Below the pieces are notes generated by a model that saw only the letters and a list, made by a program, of their open reading frames with translations, did no database searches and was not told where the DNA came from. Made by a program: the position numbers and the translations under genes. From NCBI GenBank assembly GCA_963920525.1, contig OY986437.1, positions 62,037,330 through 62,101,329 on the forward strand: a stretch of DNA of 64,000 nt, written 5' to 3'. The first letter of the stretch is position 1, and each line of letters opens with the position of its first letter. This document shows positions 34,239 through 45,837 of this stretch, one piece after another. The DNA comes from Dichetophora obliterata. Its lineage: Eukaryota > Arthropoda > Insecta > Diptera > Sciomyzidae.

Positions 34239-34442
34239 TCAATTGGAACTTTGGAAACTACTTAGACTTATTCATACTCATTTTTGAGTAAATGGCTCAT
34301 TGATTGAAAAATGTGATTCGGTGCAGATCTCTGGTGTGTGTGCGAGTATCGAGCAGACTAAAAACTAGCAGTTGAGTGTGCTGTGTGTTTGGGACCGAAT
34401 GTTGAGATTCGAGCAGCCTAATAAACGAGTAGGCGAGTGCAC

Positions 34443-34490
34443 AACTGTCTCTTTCTCTCTCTCTCTCTCTTTCTGTGTGTCTCTGTTTTT
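34443..34490. repeat. CT-rich microsatellite
   Basis: A run of ctctct/ctttct units followed by tgtgtgtctctg. It lies 20 bases before the hAT element at 34511. Confidence 0.8.
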
Positions 34491-34510
34491 GACACGTAGA
34501 AATTTCTTGA

Positions 34511-35505
34511 CAGTGTTGCCAGGTACCTTCACCCCTAGATTGGATTTCAAATCCCCCTAAATTTTTTTTTCGAAAAACACAAAAATTTCATACGGGGCAA
34601 CTAAAAAGTAGTGCAACTGCAATGCAAGCCTATGTATTTAAAGGGCTGAGCTGTTGGACGTCTTTAACAACTGCATAAAGTTGCCTTATAGTTCTCAATT
34701 GTCCAATATGAAATTGACATCAAAATTAAGTCTTACTTTTGAAAGGAGGCTCTGACTCCTACTTTTTGATATATTTTGGGCATATCTTTTATCCCATACA
34801 TTTTTTTTCTAAAAGATCAAGGAACCAAGGCATGCGCCTTATACAAACAACATTTGGTCTTTGACCTGAAAGGAAAGGGATAGATTATTAGAGGAAGAAT
34901 TGATTAGAACCATGCGTGAGTTTTCGATTAGGCGGAACAAACTTGAAAGACAATTTGAATTGCTTACAACAGAGGCCAGTGTTATGCCCTAACCTCGGCA
35001 AGCCCTCATTTGCTCCTGTCCTTTAGTTCAACATTTTCCACAGTTTAGTTGTGCATTTTTTGTTTCAACTGTTCTTAAATGTAGTAAAGAACAAAGAAAG
35101 CGAAAATAACCATGCCTGAACCCGGATTCGAACCGGGGACCTCTTGACTAGATTACAAAGGCCGACTTACTTTATTTTTAGCTTTTACACGGAATCAATC
35201 AATTGGAAGTAAATCGTGAAGCAAGTTGGAAGTGAAGTGGGAAATGATTGGTAATAAATTTTATAAATTGTTGCTGAAATACCCAAGAAGTCAAATATCT
35301 TCTTTTCTTAAATTTTTACATTATTTTAAGGAAATGTAAGAAAACTTTATTTCCAAAGTTAAATTTTTCAAATACCACTAAAAAAACCCCTAAAAAACAT
35401 TAAATCTCCCTGAAAAAACCCCCAAAGATTCATTGCCCCTAAAATCCCTCAACATAGTTAAAAAACCTCTAAATCTAGGGGAAATCCCCTAACCGGGCAA
35501 CACTG
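34511..35505. mobile_element. 995-bp non-autonomous hAT element
   Basis: It starts CAGTGTTGCCAGGTACC and ends CCGGGCAACACTG. Subterminal cccctagattggatttcaaa is matched by the inverse aaatctaggggaaatccc. The flanks tttcttga (34503-34510) and ttttttga (35506-35513) form an 8-bp duplication with one change. A tRNA-derived SINE (34812-35166) makes up its centre. Confidence 0.85.
34812..35166 (-). mobile_element. tRNA-derived SINE, copy 1
   Basis: On the minus strand the head contains a perfect pol III B box, GGTTCGAATCC (complement of 35124-35134), within a T-arm-like ccggttcgaatccgggttc. No A box or full cloverleaf precedes it, so the head is only the 3' half of a tRNA. A ~300-base body follows (gctttctttgttctttacta, cctctgttgtaagcaattca, tctttcaagtttgttccgcc) and ends in an A-rich tail. 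The body is shared with 36870-37240. Confidence 0.7.
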
Positions 35506-35595
35506 TTTTTTGAAAAAGCATTTGTTATTTTTATTTGTGTGTTTGTTTTAAATCATATGTGATAATATTTAATGCAATTAAGTTTTAAGAAATGG

Positions 35596-36110
35596 AAATT
35601 GCAGAAAAGTAATCTGATGTTAGAATTTAAAAAAGTTTTTTGACACTGGGGTGGATCCTAAAAATGTGTTTTTTTTTATTTTATACTTTGTAGATGCGCT
35701 GATTTTGAATCTTATTTAAGAATTTAAAAATATATTTTTTAGCCAACGGTGGACCCTAAAAATGTGTTTTTTTTTGTTTTATACTCGATTTTGAACCTAA
35801 TGTTAAAATTTCAAAAAGATTTTTGACACTAGGGTGGACCCTGAAAATGTTTTTGTTTTTTTTTATACTCTTTGTGTATGTGCTGGCAGTATAAAGGGGT
35901 CGCTGATTTCGAACCTAATGCTAAAATTTCAAAATTTTTTTGACACTAGGGTGGACCTTGAAAATGCTTTTTTTTATACTCTTTGTGTATGTGCTGGAAG
36001 TATAAAGGGGTCCCTGATTTTGAACCTAATGTTAAAGTTTCAAAAAGTTATTTGACACTAGGGTTGACCCTAAAAATTTATTTTGTTTCTTTTATACTCT
36101 GAATTACCAA
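35596..36110 (+). repeat. Interspersed minisatellite, best tandem array
   Basis: About four tandem units of roughly 120 bases. Each runs tttttgacactagggtgga, ccctaaaaatgtgttttttt, tatactctttgtgtatgtgc, ggcagtataaaggggtcgct, gatttcgaacctaatgttaa. The first two units are shortened. This is the clearest copy of a repeat seen in both orientations at about 11.1, 12.4, 20.3, 23.6, 24.5, 32.8, 55.7, 58.9, 59.5 and 60.4 kb. It is non-coding; the open frame here is an artefact of periodicity. Confidence 0.8.
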
Positions 36111-36690
36111 TTCACGTTTCTTAAGCAAAAAAACCCTGCATTAAAATTTTTTTTTAAAGCGAATGTTTATTTGTAATTATGCAACTTTTGCAGACAATTT
36201 TTTGAATTTTTGGTTAACAAATATAAATTAGTATAGCAGAAATCAGAAGTTTAGTGAGCATCGAAAATTTGCGGTGGACACGAAAAAAAAAATTCGGTTC
36301 TGCTGAAGCTTTTTGAGCTTTTAATCGAAGATTTTTGAAAAATTTTGCTCTTTGTAGTTGAAAACTACCCAAAATGGTAGTTGAAAATCCAATTTTTAAT
36401 AAAAAATTGATTTGTTTTAGGTTGCTAAAAAACGTTTTAGTGCAGTGTTTCTCTAAAATAAAAATCGAACTCTTATTGATTAATTGTTATGCTTAACAAG
36501 TGCATAAAATTTGGAAGCGATCCTTGGCATAGTTTTCGAGTAATAAGGTACATATATATATATATTTCTTCCGACGCTTGTAATTATAAAAACCGTCATT
36601 TATATTCAAATCACTTAAAACGTTCTGCGAACATTTTAGCGATGTTATACATTCCGACAATGTAAAAAAAATAGTCGTCGAAAAACTTTA

Positions 36691-36855
36691 ATGGGCCCTT
36701 TAGTAAGTCTAATTTTCAATCCAACTTTTGGACCAATTCAAGCTCCATACGAAGAGAACGATGAATGTTCAATGCTCATCGCCATGCTGCGTCATGAAAC
36801 AAATATCGCTGGCAACGGTAACTGCCTATTTTCATCTTTGCATCTTAATTTTTAA
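36691..36855 (+). pseudogene. OTU-like cysteine protease fragment (candidate)
   Basis: A 54-codon frame starts MGPLVSLIFNPTFG and contains MLRHETNIAGNGNCLFSSLH. The block GNGNCLFSSL resembles the catalytic cysteine motif of OTU deubiquitinases, GDGNCLFRA, with Asp replaced by Asn. OTU domains also occur in several insect transposons. No histidine motif follows, because the frame stops after HLNF. It lies just before the SINE copy at 36870. A chance match is possible. Confidence 0.35.
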
Positions 36856-36869
36856 TTAATCCGCCAATT

Positions 36870-37240
36870 AATTTTGAATCTCAGAGGTCCCTGGTTCGAA
36901 TCCGAGTTCGGAAATAGTTTTTTTCGCTTTCTTTCTTCTTTACTACACTTAAGAATTATTGAAACAAAAAATACACAACTAAATGAAAAATGGAAAATGT
37001 TGAATTAAAAGGACAGGAACAACTGAGGGCTAAAAATGCTTGCCGAGATTACGGCATAACACTAGCCTCGGTTATAAGCAATTCAAATTGCCTTTTACGT
37101 TTGTTCCGCCAAATCGATTATTCACGTATGGTTCTAATGAATTCTTCCTCTAATAATCTATACCTTTCCTTTCAGGCCAAAGACCAAACGTTGTTTGTAT
37201 AAGACAAATCATGGCCTGGGTCTTTAGTCTTTAAAAAAGA
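36870..37240 (+). mobile_element. tRNA-derived SINE, copy 2
   Basis: The B box GGTTCGAATCC lies at 36893-36903, within gaggtccctggttcgaatcc. The body follows with cgctttctttcttctttact, gttataagcaattcaaattg, acgtttgttccgcc and tcctctaataatctatacc. It ends ttgtttgtataagacaaat and an A-rich run. It matches the complement of 34812-35166 over nearly its whole length. A 70-codon frame inside is incidental. Confidence 0.7.
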
Positions 37241-37244
37241 AAAC

Positions 37245-38880
37245 AAATAAATATTTTTTCCTAAAATATCAAATAAAACTTTTGGTGTGATTGCTCATTT
37301 AAATTGTTTGTCTTTAAAAAAATTATAAAAAACACAAAATAATAAAAAAAAAAATAAAAATATACAGATTTTATTTCGAATTGCATTGGGAGGCCGCAGC
37401 ACTTTTTTTAATATAAAGTTAAATTTTTTAAGAAATATTAAATTAAATTACTTTTATTGTAACTTAAAAAATATATATTTGAAGCCACATTCAAGATTTA
37501 TTAAAAATGTGTTAAGTTTCAAAGAAAAACCCTTACGTTGAATATTGTACTAATTCAATTTTTAATCCAAACCACTCTCTCATGGACATTTTTGGCTACT
37601 GACCTGTAAAGATGTGTTGTAACAATTTTGTCGATTCTCTAAAAACTACAAAAATATTGACAAATATTTCCCTATTTGTAAATGAGAATATATGCTTGAA
37701 GTTGTCAAAATAATATTTGCTTGCAATCCACAAATGCAACAAAAACTTATAACACTTCATTCTACTCTATTTATATAAGTAAAACATAGGGAAAATATTT
37801 ATTTTGCACTCATAAATGAAAAAAAAAAAATCAACGAATCTTTTGTTTAGTTTCGTTGATAAGAAAATTTCAATATTTGTATAAATAGATCACGTTTTGA
37901 TGATGTTTTGTAAAATGAATCATTGCTTGTGTATAATACAAAGAAAAATGTCCAAATTTGATGGCGACTTTCAACTGGTGGAACATTAAAATTAGTTTTC
38001 TGACTCACAAGGTTTATGAAAACTTATGCTGAAAACAATACTTAAGGAACAATATTACACAACACAAATAAAGCATTGAGCAATTAATCAATTAAAAAAG
38101 TTCCAATGCAAGAAGAAGATAATAGACAAAAAAAAAAAAAATATAGGAGCAGTTAATTTCAATTCAAGCCAATTAAAGATGTATTCCTCCACAAAAACTG
38201 CAAAATCTTTGAGCATACAAACGTTCGTGTGGCTTGAAAATGATACTCAAGTGATAAATTTTCAAGACGATTATCGATAAACATTAATATATTGAATGCA
38301 TATAAATTTACTAAAAACATCTTGCGGTTCTCTTTTAATCGTTCTTAAATTAAAGAATTTGAAAAAAACTTTGTGAGAAATAGCAAAATGTAAGCTCATA
38401 AATAAAATAAAAAACATAGCATTCAATAAAATTCTTTTAATTTTATCAATCTACTATCTTTACAAAGCATCTTATAAATTGAATTGCTGTAAAATCATAA
38501 ATTTCAATAAAGATGTGCAATAAATATGAATTTTAGAGAAATTTATGAGCAGAATTTGGGAAATTGTATATTATTTTCTAAACGTTTTCATCAATAAATT
38601 TTTCAATAGGATAGTTTTTCTTTTTGCTCACGTATCTTTTGGCGCATTTTACTCGCCACAACTGTTGTGCACACTTTAGCACTTAATCTTTTCTTGCCGC
38701 CATTGATCACATTATGCATTTTATTCTCTTCCCCTTATAATCTAAGAATTTATCACCTTTGTATATTTTTCTGTCACTTTTCCCGTTGTCGTACAGTTGT
38801 TGTCGATTATGAGTTAACATGAAAATTTATTATAGATTTGTGTCGAAAAGTGGGACACAGTGAGGGCGAATATTTTTAAG
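37245..38880. other. AT-rich DNA, no gene seen
   Basis: No coding sequence or repeat border was found. Confidence 0.45.
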
Positions 38881-38884
38881 GTTT

Positions 38885-39790
38885 AATCTAATATATAAAA
38901 ATGAATGTTTGTTTGTTTGTTCGTTCACTATGCGCTGTAATACCGTTCATCTGATTGCGATAAAACTGTGTCAACTTACTGCTTGCACTTACGCGAACAA
39001 TATAGGCATATTTAAAATTTGTCACACCCCTTTTTACCGCCCACAAATCAATAAAAATGGTATATTTAAGACAGTTTTTGTCGTATTAAACTAAAATTTT
39101 GTAATTAAGTTGTATGATAATTAACTATACTTAAAATGGGCGTGGTCCCACTATAGCTACGCCTTCTTTTAAGAAAAGATAAAGAGAATTCGAAATTAAT
39201 GGTCCGATCGAGCTAAAGTTTTGGCAGTGGATTTGTTTCGAGTACGAGATGGTTTAAAAAAAATTGCCACACCCCCTTTTACCACCCACAAATATATAAA
39301 AAGTTAGCGATATCAAATTGCTTTGGAGTTATGGGTCGCACAGCCTCGAAATTCGATATTCAACCACAATTTACACATGTCGTTCCACTGATGACATTTT
39401 ATGGGAGTTAAACAAGGGGGAGTGGAACCTCCGATACAACCAAAACTTGCGATATCGAATAGTTTTGGAGTTACAGGTCAGACAGCATCGGAGTTCAGTA
39501 TTCGACATCAATTTATGCATGCAGTTTCATTAATAACATTTTATGGGCGTTGGAAACTGTGGAGTTTCACCTCCCCCCATACAACCAACATTTTTGCTAT
39601 CGAATAGCTTTGAAGTAATAGGTCGCACAGGATCGAAATTCAGTAATCGACCTAAATTTACACATGCACTTTTGCTGAAAACATTTTATGGCGTTGGACG
39701 AGTACATCGAGGGAATATTTTAGACCAGACCGAGTGTATCAAACACTTTTCTCTATCGACCCGGCCAAATTATAGGAGAAAGTAAATCGA
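38885..39790 (+). repeat. mini-me / Helitron-like dispersed repeat with internal tandem units
   Basis: It opens with taatatataaaaatgaatg followed by tttgtttgtttgttcg, the inverse style of the (caaa)n end at 17.7 kb. Inside, three units of 141-147 bases start at 39308, 39449 and 39596 (gcgatatcaaattgctttgg, gcgatatcgaatagttttgg, gctatcgaatagctttgaag). The word cacacccc.ttttaccrccca occurs twice before them. No protein is recognised. Confidence 0.55.
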
Positions 39791-40422
39791 GGTAGATGGA
39801 ATTGATCCAATTTTCATAATCTGATGAGAAGACCAAGTCTAGCTGTCTACTAGGGCTTTCAATCCCGGGATCTTGAAATCTCGCGATCACGAACCAATTT
39901 CTATTCCTGGAATCCTTGGATTCCAAACCCTGAATCCCGGAATTTTATTGATAAGAAAATAAAAAAAATTTTCAGCAACTATAAATGCAACTACAATGTA
40001 AACGATGGTTTTTTTTTAATATCGAAATCACCCTGTTCTTTTCTTATGTCTCTACACACTTTAAAAGATTATTTTTTAGTTTGTAACTAGTTTGCTGTTA
40101 GTAAAAAGAATGATGTGAATAAAATATTTCTTTTATAGTAAAAAAACTATAAAATAGTAATAAAACTATTGTTACTTTCAACATTCCATGAAAATTGAAC
40201 AGCTTAGTAAAAAGAGTCTTTCAATATCACAACCAAAATTTTGAATAAAAAGTTTTGTTTTCTTTTTAAATTTTTTAAAAGATAAATTTATGTTGTTTGT
40301 TTTGTTTGCATATTTTTATGTTTAAAATAGAGTGAAATATTATTTGGTATTTTAAATATTTTCGGTTTTCATTCCTAAATAAATGTTAAAAAATCATAAC
40401 GTTTTTTTTAAAAAAAGCTTAT

Positions 40423-41391
40423 TAGAGTAGAGGGGGGGGTAATGTCGTGCACTCAACTTTAAAGTGCTCGTAAAGCCGTACATGACAAGCGAATACAACG
40501 AGTAAGCATCTGATCGAAAGATAATTTGGTTGGTAACATTTATGTGTAACAATATTCGTGTAGCATGAAATCGTGTTAGTAGAAATTAAAAAAAAAAATG
40601 GCACGACATTTCCCCCCTCAAAATTTGTGGGGTAATGTCGTGCATTGTATTGTAAAGGTATCAGAATGTGTGAAAAACGATAGGTAGTGGTTCGATTCAA
40701 GAAGATATAGCATTATTGTTTATTTATTTATTATTGTTAATTATAAGGCAATATACACAAGTCCGAAATATGATCAAAAAATACAATTTTATGAAAAGAA
40801 AAGTGAAAATAGGCAATTTGCTATATGAAACACGGAAAGAAAAACAATATTTTTGTCAAAAAGCGCTTGACATTGAGAAAAAATTTTGGAAAATTTTATT
40901 TTGATTGTAGCGTTTTGTTATGGCTTCACGACTCCCTTGGTACACTAGGTCGACCGCGTTTCCTTCCCTTTTCTTTTCTGTATAGTGCACGACATTGCCC
41001 CACATCAAATGCACGACATTGCCCCAAAGGTCGTTTTCAAGGTTGACTTCGACAAATCGGTAAAGAACAAAAATTTTTTCGATCACAATACATCTTTTTT
41101 TTCGGCGGAAAATTTGCTTTAAGAAAACACTTACCTGGTATATTTTCCTGCGAGACAAATAATTTTTCTGATCCGATAAAAAAACACTTTCGTCGTCCCG
41201 AGAACGTGCGATTTTTAAAAAATGTCGCACATATTGCCCTTACACATGGATATTGCTAGTATTGTATGCATGAGCTCTGTAGGTCAGTAGGCCCATACCT
41301 TACCAACGGCTGGTATAGCATTCAATTTTTTATGCTAAAAAAGCCAGTGCACGACATTACTCCCTGCACGACATTACCCCCTTCTACTCTA
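40423..41391. mobile_element. 969-bp inverted-repeat element with repeated cgacatt motif
   Basis: It starts TAGAGTAGAGGGGGGG and ends CCCCCTTCTACTCTA. The word gcacgacatt(a/g)cccc or its complement occurs seven or eight times, clustered at both ends and internally. TA flanks are included in the ends, so a TA target (Tc1/mariner-like MITE) is possible. A 124-codon minus-strand frame (40856-41230) has no motif I recognise and includes translated copies of the repeated word. Confidence 0.7.
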
Positions 41392-41583
41392 CATAATTTA
41401 AATATTTAAAAATATAGAAAATATTTTTAACTAAGTACCGTAAAGGTTATCCAGTTTGATTTCTGTTTTCACTAAAGCCGGTCGTGTCTTCTTTGAAAAA
41501 AAAAATCAAATAAAAATTTCAAAATTCTGTGAAAATTTTTGAAAAATTTATAAAAAATATTGAGAGCTTGGACAGGATTCATA

Positions 41584-42975
41584 ATGAATGAAGAACAGTA
41601 TGATATCCTTCTAGAAAGGAACAAGTCCTTGGAAAGTGAAAACTCTCTTTTAAAGCAACAGTTAAACAAAATTATTCAGCAAAACACTAAATTGTCTAAT
41701 GATATCGCAATACTGACCACGCGTTTGGGTGATCTTATTGATAGTAATACAAATTCTAAAAAACGTAAACTAAAAAACACTAATACAAATAATGTTCCAA
41801 GCCCAACTATTGATGAAGTTGCGTCTAGTAGTAATAGCAATGTAAGCACTCATGAAATTTCTGGTTATATCTGTCAAACAAAACGCCCTGATGAAGAAGA
41901 CAGTGAGCTGATGAAGGAAAATGGTTTGAAAATTCAGTTTGGCAAAATGTAGTTTCCAAGAAACAATATAAGCAAAGCAGAAAGCTTACAAAAAATATTT
42001 CTTCTGAAGTTGGAACAACGCCTATACAGTTAAATAAAATGAGCTCTGATGCTTGTTCTTCTTTAATCAAGGCTCTTTTAACCAAGTTTCATGGAAAAGG
42101 CTATATCTTTCAACAAATAAAACATGGAAGTAACCCTAGAATTCTTACTGATAATGACCAAATTAAGACTTCTATCATGGATTTTCTTGACTCGCATGGA
42201 TATGAATTCAACTCTTACAACAACAAGCTCGAAAAGAAAAAATCGTTTATACTGCGTGGATTTTGCTGCAACTCCGATGAGGAAAATATTAATGCAATTG
42301 TAATTGCTTTAACTTCTGCTGGAATTTTTGATTTCACTGTAACTCGATTTTTAACCGGATATCAACGCTGCAATCCTAATAGAACGCACAAAATTTTATA
42401 TCGTATTGTAGTTGATAATGCGACTCAAGATGAAACACTGATTAATATCAGAACAATTGGTTTTTTTGGTGTTAAAATCGAGAAAATGCGAGCTAGTAAG
42501 GTGGTTCAATGTCACAAAGATTTAATCAAAGATTTAATCACACAGCAGGTCAATGCCACTATAAATACAGATGTGTCCAATGTGTTGAAATCATCAAGCG
42601 CAGCAGTGTCCTCGTAAGTTAAACGCAAATTTTCCTTTGGATTGTGTAAACAGCTATGACTCCAATTTGGATCATGCCGGACATACATCCAACGATCTTA
42701 AAAATTGTTCATTTTTTAAAAACAAAATTTCACCATTAATTGAAAAAAATACAAATGTAACTGTTAAAAATAATTATACTTCTAATGAATTTTCTAATTT
42801 TAAGACTAAAGTTAATAATTTAAGTAGTACAAATGTTAATAAGAGTTATGCTTCAGTGGTCCGTAATTCTTCCCCTTCTGCTAGTGCTGATACAGCACAG
42901 TTGTTCGCAATGTTTTCTCAAATTGCTGAACCTCTTTCTAAAATATTTCAAATTTTTAATACCATAAAAAAATGA
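41584..42975 (+). pseudogene. Jockey LINE ORF1 (Gag-like), frameshifted
   Basis: It starts MNEEQYDILLERNKSLESEN, a coiled-coil-like leucine pattern to about residue 50. A frame break near 41930 separates this from the second part, which contains the pre-C2HC domain (YNNKLEKKKSFILRGFCC, then ILYRIVVDN, then GVKIEKMRASKVVQC). In relatives, VQC begins CCHC zinc knuckles; here they are missing, apparently by deletion. A second frame break around 42617 leads into a serine/asparagine-rich tail ending FNTIKK. ORF1 proteins bind LINE RNA and carry it to the nucleus. Confidence 0.8.
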
Positions 42976-45837
42976 GTTTCAAAATTATTTATCTCAACGT
43001 CAATTCTTTAATCAGATATGAAAGAAGATTTTTACTTAAGAATTTTTTGGCTAATTTTTCTGCTGACGTACTATATCTACTACAAGAAACTAAATTAGAT
43101 GAACATTATTCTTTTCAATATGATGGTTACAATTTTTTTAAGGTAGATAATAGGATCGGTTCTGGAGGTATAGCAATTCTAATCAGGAATCAGCTTAAAA
43201 TTAGAAATTACAAAACTTTTAATAACGGTGGCATAGAAATAGTTTTTATTGATGTCCTTTTAGGAAATGATTGGATTACCATAGCATCAGTTTACGTGCA
43301 CCCTGGTTATGTTGATTTTAACATTTTGTTACAAATTTTTCATCTTAATACACATTTCATTTTTGGCGGTGATTTTAACTCGAGGCATTCTACTTTCGGA
43401 GACATTTCTAACAATGTTCTTGGACAGCATCTTAAAAATATTGAAAACATTACAAATGTTATTATATTATCTCCAAAGTCTCCAACTTGTTTTCACTCTC
43501 CCTCTGGATCATTTATTGATAAATTTATTTTTAACAGCGAATTTCCGTTTTCTTTTTCAAATATTACTAATCTTCCTTCCTTTTCTGATCATAATGCTAT
43601 ACAAATTTTTATAAGTGGTAATTTCTCTACTAATTTTGTTTCTAATAACTTTTTTATTAAAAAATATAACTATACAAATCCAAATCGTTTTAATAAATTT
43701 ATAGAAAATCATATTAATCAAATTAATATTCCTACCAATGATAATCTTTCGCATGAAGAGCTAGAAGATATTTCAGAAAAATTTGGTAATATTCTTAAAA
43801 AAGCTATTGATAAATTTGTACCAACTGAAGTGATAAGGCCTAATGGTATTATTTTGTCGTATTCAACGATTAAAATTCAAAAACTGCATCATTCATTGCA
43901 AAAAAAATTGCATAGAAACTTGCAAAGAGGTACCAATTCCTACTCTATTGCAAACATCAAAAGAGACATTTCTTTAACACGTTCTATGCTTCTTAATGCT
44001 ATTTCCTTTGATCTGAACAACTATTATAAAAATGTTTTGGTAAACACTAATACCACTAGAAAAGCTTTTTCTACCGTTAAATTTTACACCGGCTACAAAA
44101 AAAGGTCAAAAGTTCCTAATTTAATTTTTGAAAATGATGATAAAAATTTTGAATTTATTGGAACTGAAAACATAGCCAATGCCTTTTCTAATCACTTTTC
44201 GATTAATCACAATTTGTCTACAAATTTAGATTCAGTTGAGTCTCATTCGGTCCAAAATAACTATGTTTCAAATTCATTTTCTATTATTCATTTTGATGAA
44301 ACGATTACTCCCGACATTAAGGATGATCGCGAGCTTATGCTCATTAATGAAAATCTTACCGACGAACAAAAAGATATTCTAACTTCAGTAACTGAAGTCT
44401 CTAATATTATTTCAAAAAAACCAAACAAAAAGTCTATGGGTATTGATGGCACTCCATACTATCTAATAAAACATTTTTCGCCAAATATAATAATATTTTT
44501 GACTATTCTTTTTAACCATCTTATATCTTCATCTTATTTTCCTTCTTGTTGGAAATTAGCTCTTATTACTCCAATACCAAAACCAAAAAAGGATACATCT
44601 GTTCTAACAAACTGGAGACCTATTTCTAATTTAAACTGCATTTCAAAACTATTCGAGCGTATCTTAACGCAAAGAATGTTCCTACATATTGAAAAGCTTG
44701 ATATATTTCCAAATCAGTTTGGTTTTCTTCCTGGTTTATCAACTGACCATGCTCTTGGCAAACTTCAAATGAACATTGATCGAGGACTGAACGTTGGTAA
44801 GGCGACATCTTTTATTTCTTTAGATCTGAAAGCAGCATTTGATACTGTATGGCATGATGGCCTAATTTACAAACTTGGTAAACTTGGTTTCCCAATATTT
44901 TTAATTAAACTCATTAAAAGTTTTTTGACAAATCGTTTTAGAACTCCTCAAGGCTCTGTTTGCTCTCCCATTTTATTTAATTTATATCTTTATGATTTAC
45001 CACTCGACGCACATGTTCAAACAATTCAGTATGCTGACGATACATCTATTTTTTTTACTCATAATGATGCTGTAATTGCACAAAATAAAATTAATATTTA
45101 CATTGCGAAATTAGTTTCATATTTTCAAAAATGGAAGTTAATATTAAATGAAAATTAGACGGAAATGATTCATTTTGTTGGTTCAGTTCAGGATACTACA
45201 AGTAAGCTGAGAAGAAATTGTAAAGACATGAAAATCTCAATTAACGGTCATTATAAGATTTCTTGGTTTATTTATGCACAGAAACAATAAATTTATTCAC
45301 CACGTTAAAAGTATTGTTTTTAAAGCTAGAAAATCCAAATATGCCCTTAATCGACTTCTTCGTTCTAAATTTATTCAACCACATATCAAAGTAAATTTGT
45401 ACAAATCTTATATCAGGCCAATTTTGACACACGCTTCAAGTATTTGGTGCAAAATTCCAAATTTATCATTTCACCAAATGGAAATTTTAAGACTTTTTGA
45501 ACGAGGCATTCTTCGAAAAGCTGCAAATTTTTACAGAAATATTGGTTCTTTTAAATATAAAAACAATTATTTGCTTTATAACAAAGCAAAATGTCCTAGG
45601 ATAGATAATTTTGTTGTTAAAAATAATATTAGTTTTTTTGAAAAATGTTTTAATAATAATAGTATTTCTAAATTTAATTCTTTACTTGATTTTGATTATT
45701 CTGGTAAATATTCTTGTCTTTCTGACACATTTCGTTCTTTTCGTAATGGAACACTATTTACGGACCACAAGCTTCTTTTATTCCATAAAGCCTATTCTAA
45801 TAGCAATACTTTAGTATATAATGTAAACCAAATGTAA
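42972..45837 (+). pseudogene. Jockey LINE ORF2: endonuclease-reverse transcriptase
   Basis: The 728-codon first part starts MSFKIIYLNVNSL. Endonuclease residues are visible: LLQETKL (metal-binding Glu), FGGDFNSRH (Asp, Asn) and SFSDHNAI (catalytic SDH). The reverse transcriptase follows: WRPISNL, FGFLPGLSTDHAL, SLDLKAAFDTVWHD (motif A), TPQGSVCSPILFNLYLYD (motif B), and QYADDTS (motif C). Between FLTNRF and TPQGSV about 20 residues usual in the family are missing, an in-frame deletion. A stop at 45156-45158 and a frame break near 45255 separate the C-terminal region (45274-45837: NRLLRSKFIQPHIKVNLYKS, then YIRPILTHASSIW). It is inactive. Confidence 0.88.

Larger units (their letters stand above)
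33187..34248 (-). mobile_element. 5'-truncated RTE-like LINE fragment, interrupted by a MITE
   Basis: It is flanked by an 11-bp duplication, ctttggaaact, at 33176-33186 and 34249-34259. The LINE reads right to left and ends with taagcaagtaagtaag, a short simple-repeat tail like those of RTE-clade elements. A 411-bp MITE (33828-34238) landed near its 5' end, leaving seven LINE bases beyond it. The same host repeat without the LINE lies at about 55790-55930 (ctactttggaaactactcat), which supports the borders. Confidence 0.8.

Noticed and set aside
35116..35150. Possible tRNA gene (perfect B box and T-arm)
   Set aside because: No A box, D-arm or anticodon arm lies upstream, and the same half-tRNA with a 300-base body occurs at 36893. 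It is a SINE head.
35834..36055. Frame with a repeated FFYTLCVCAGSIKGSL peptide
   Set aside because: It is the translation of two minisatellite units; other units are frameshifted.
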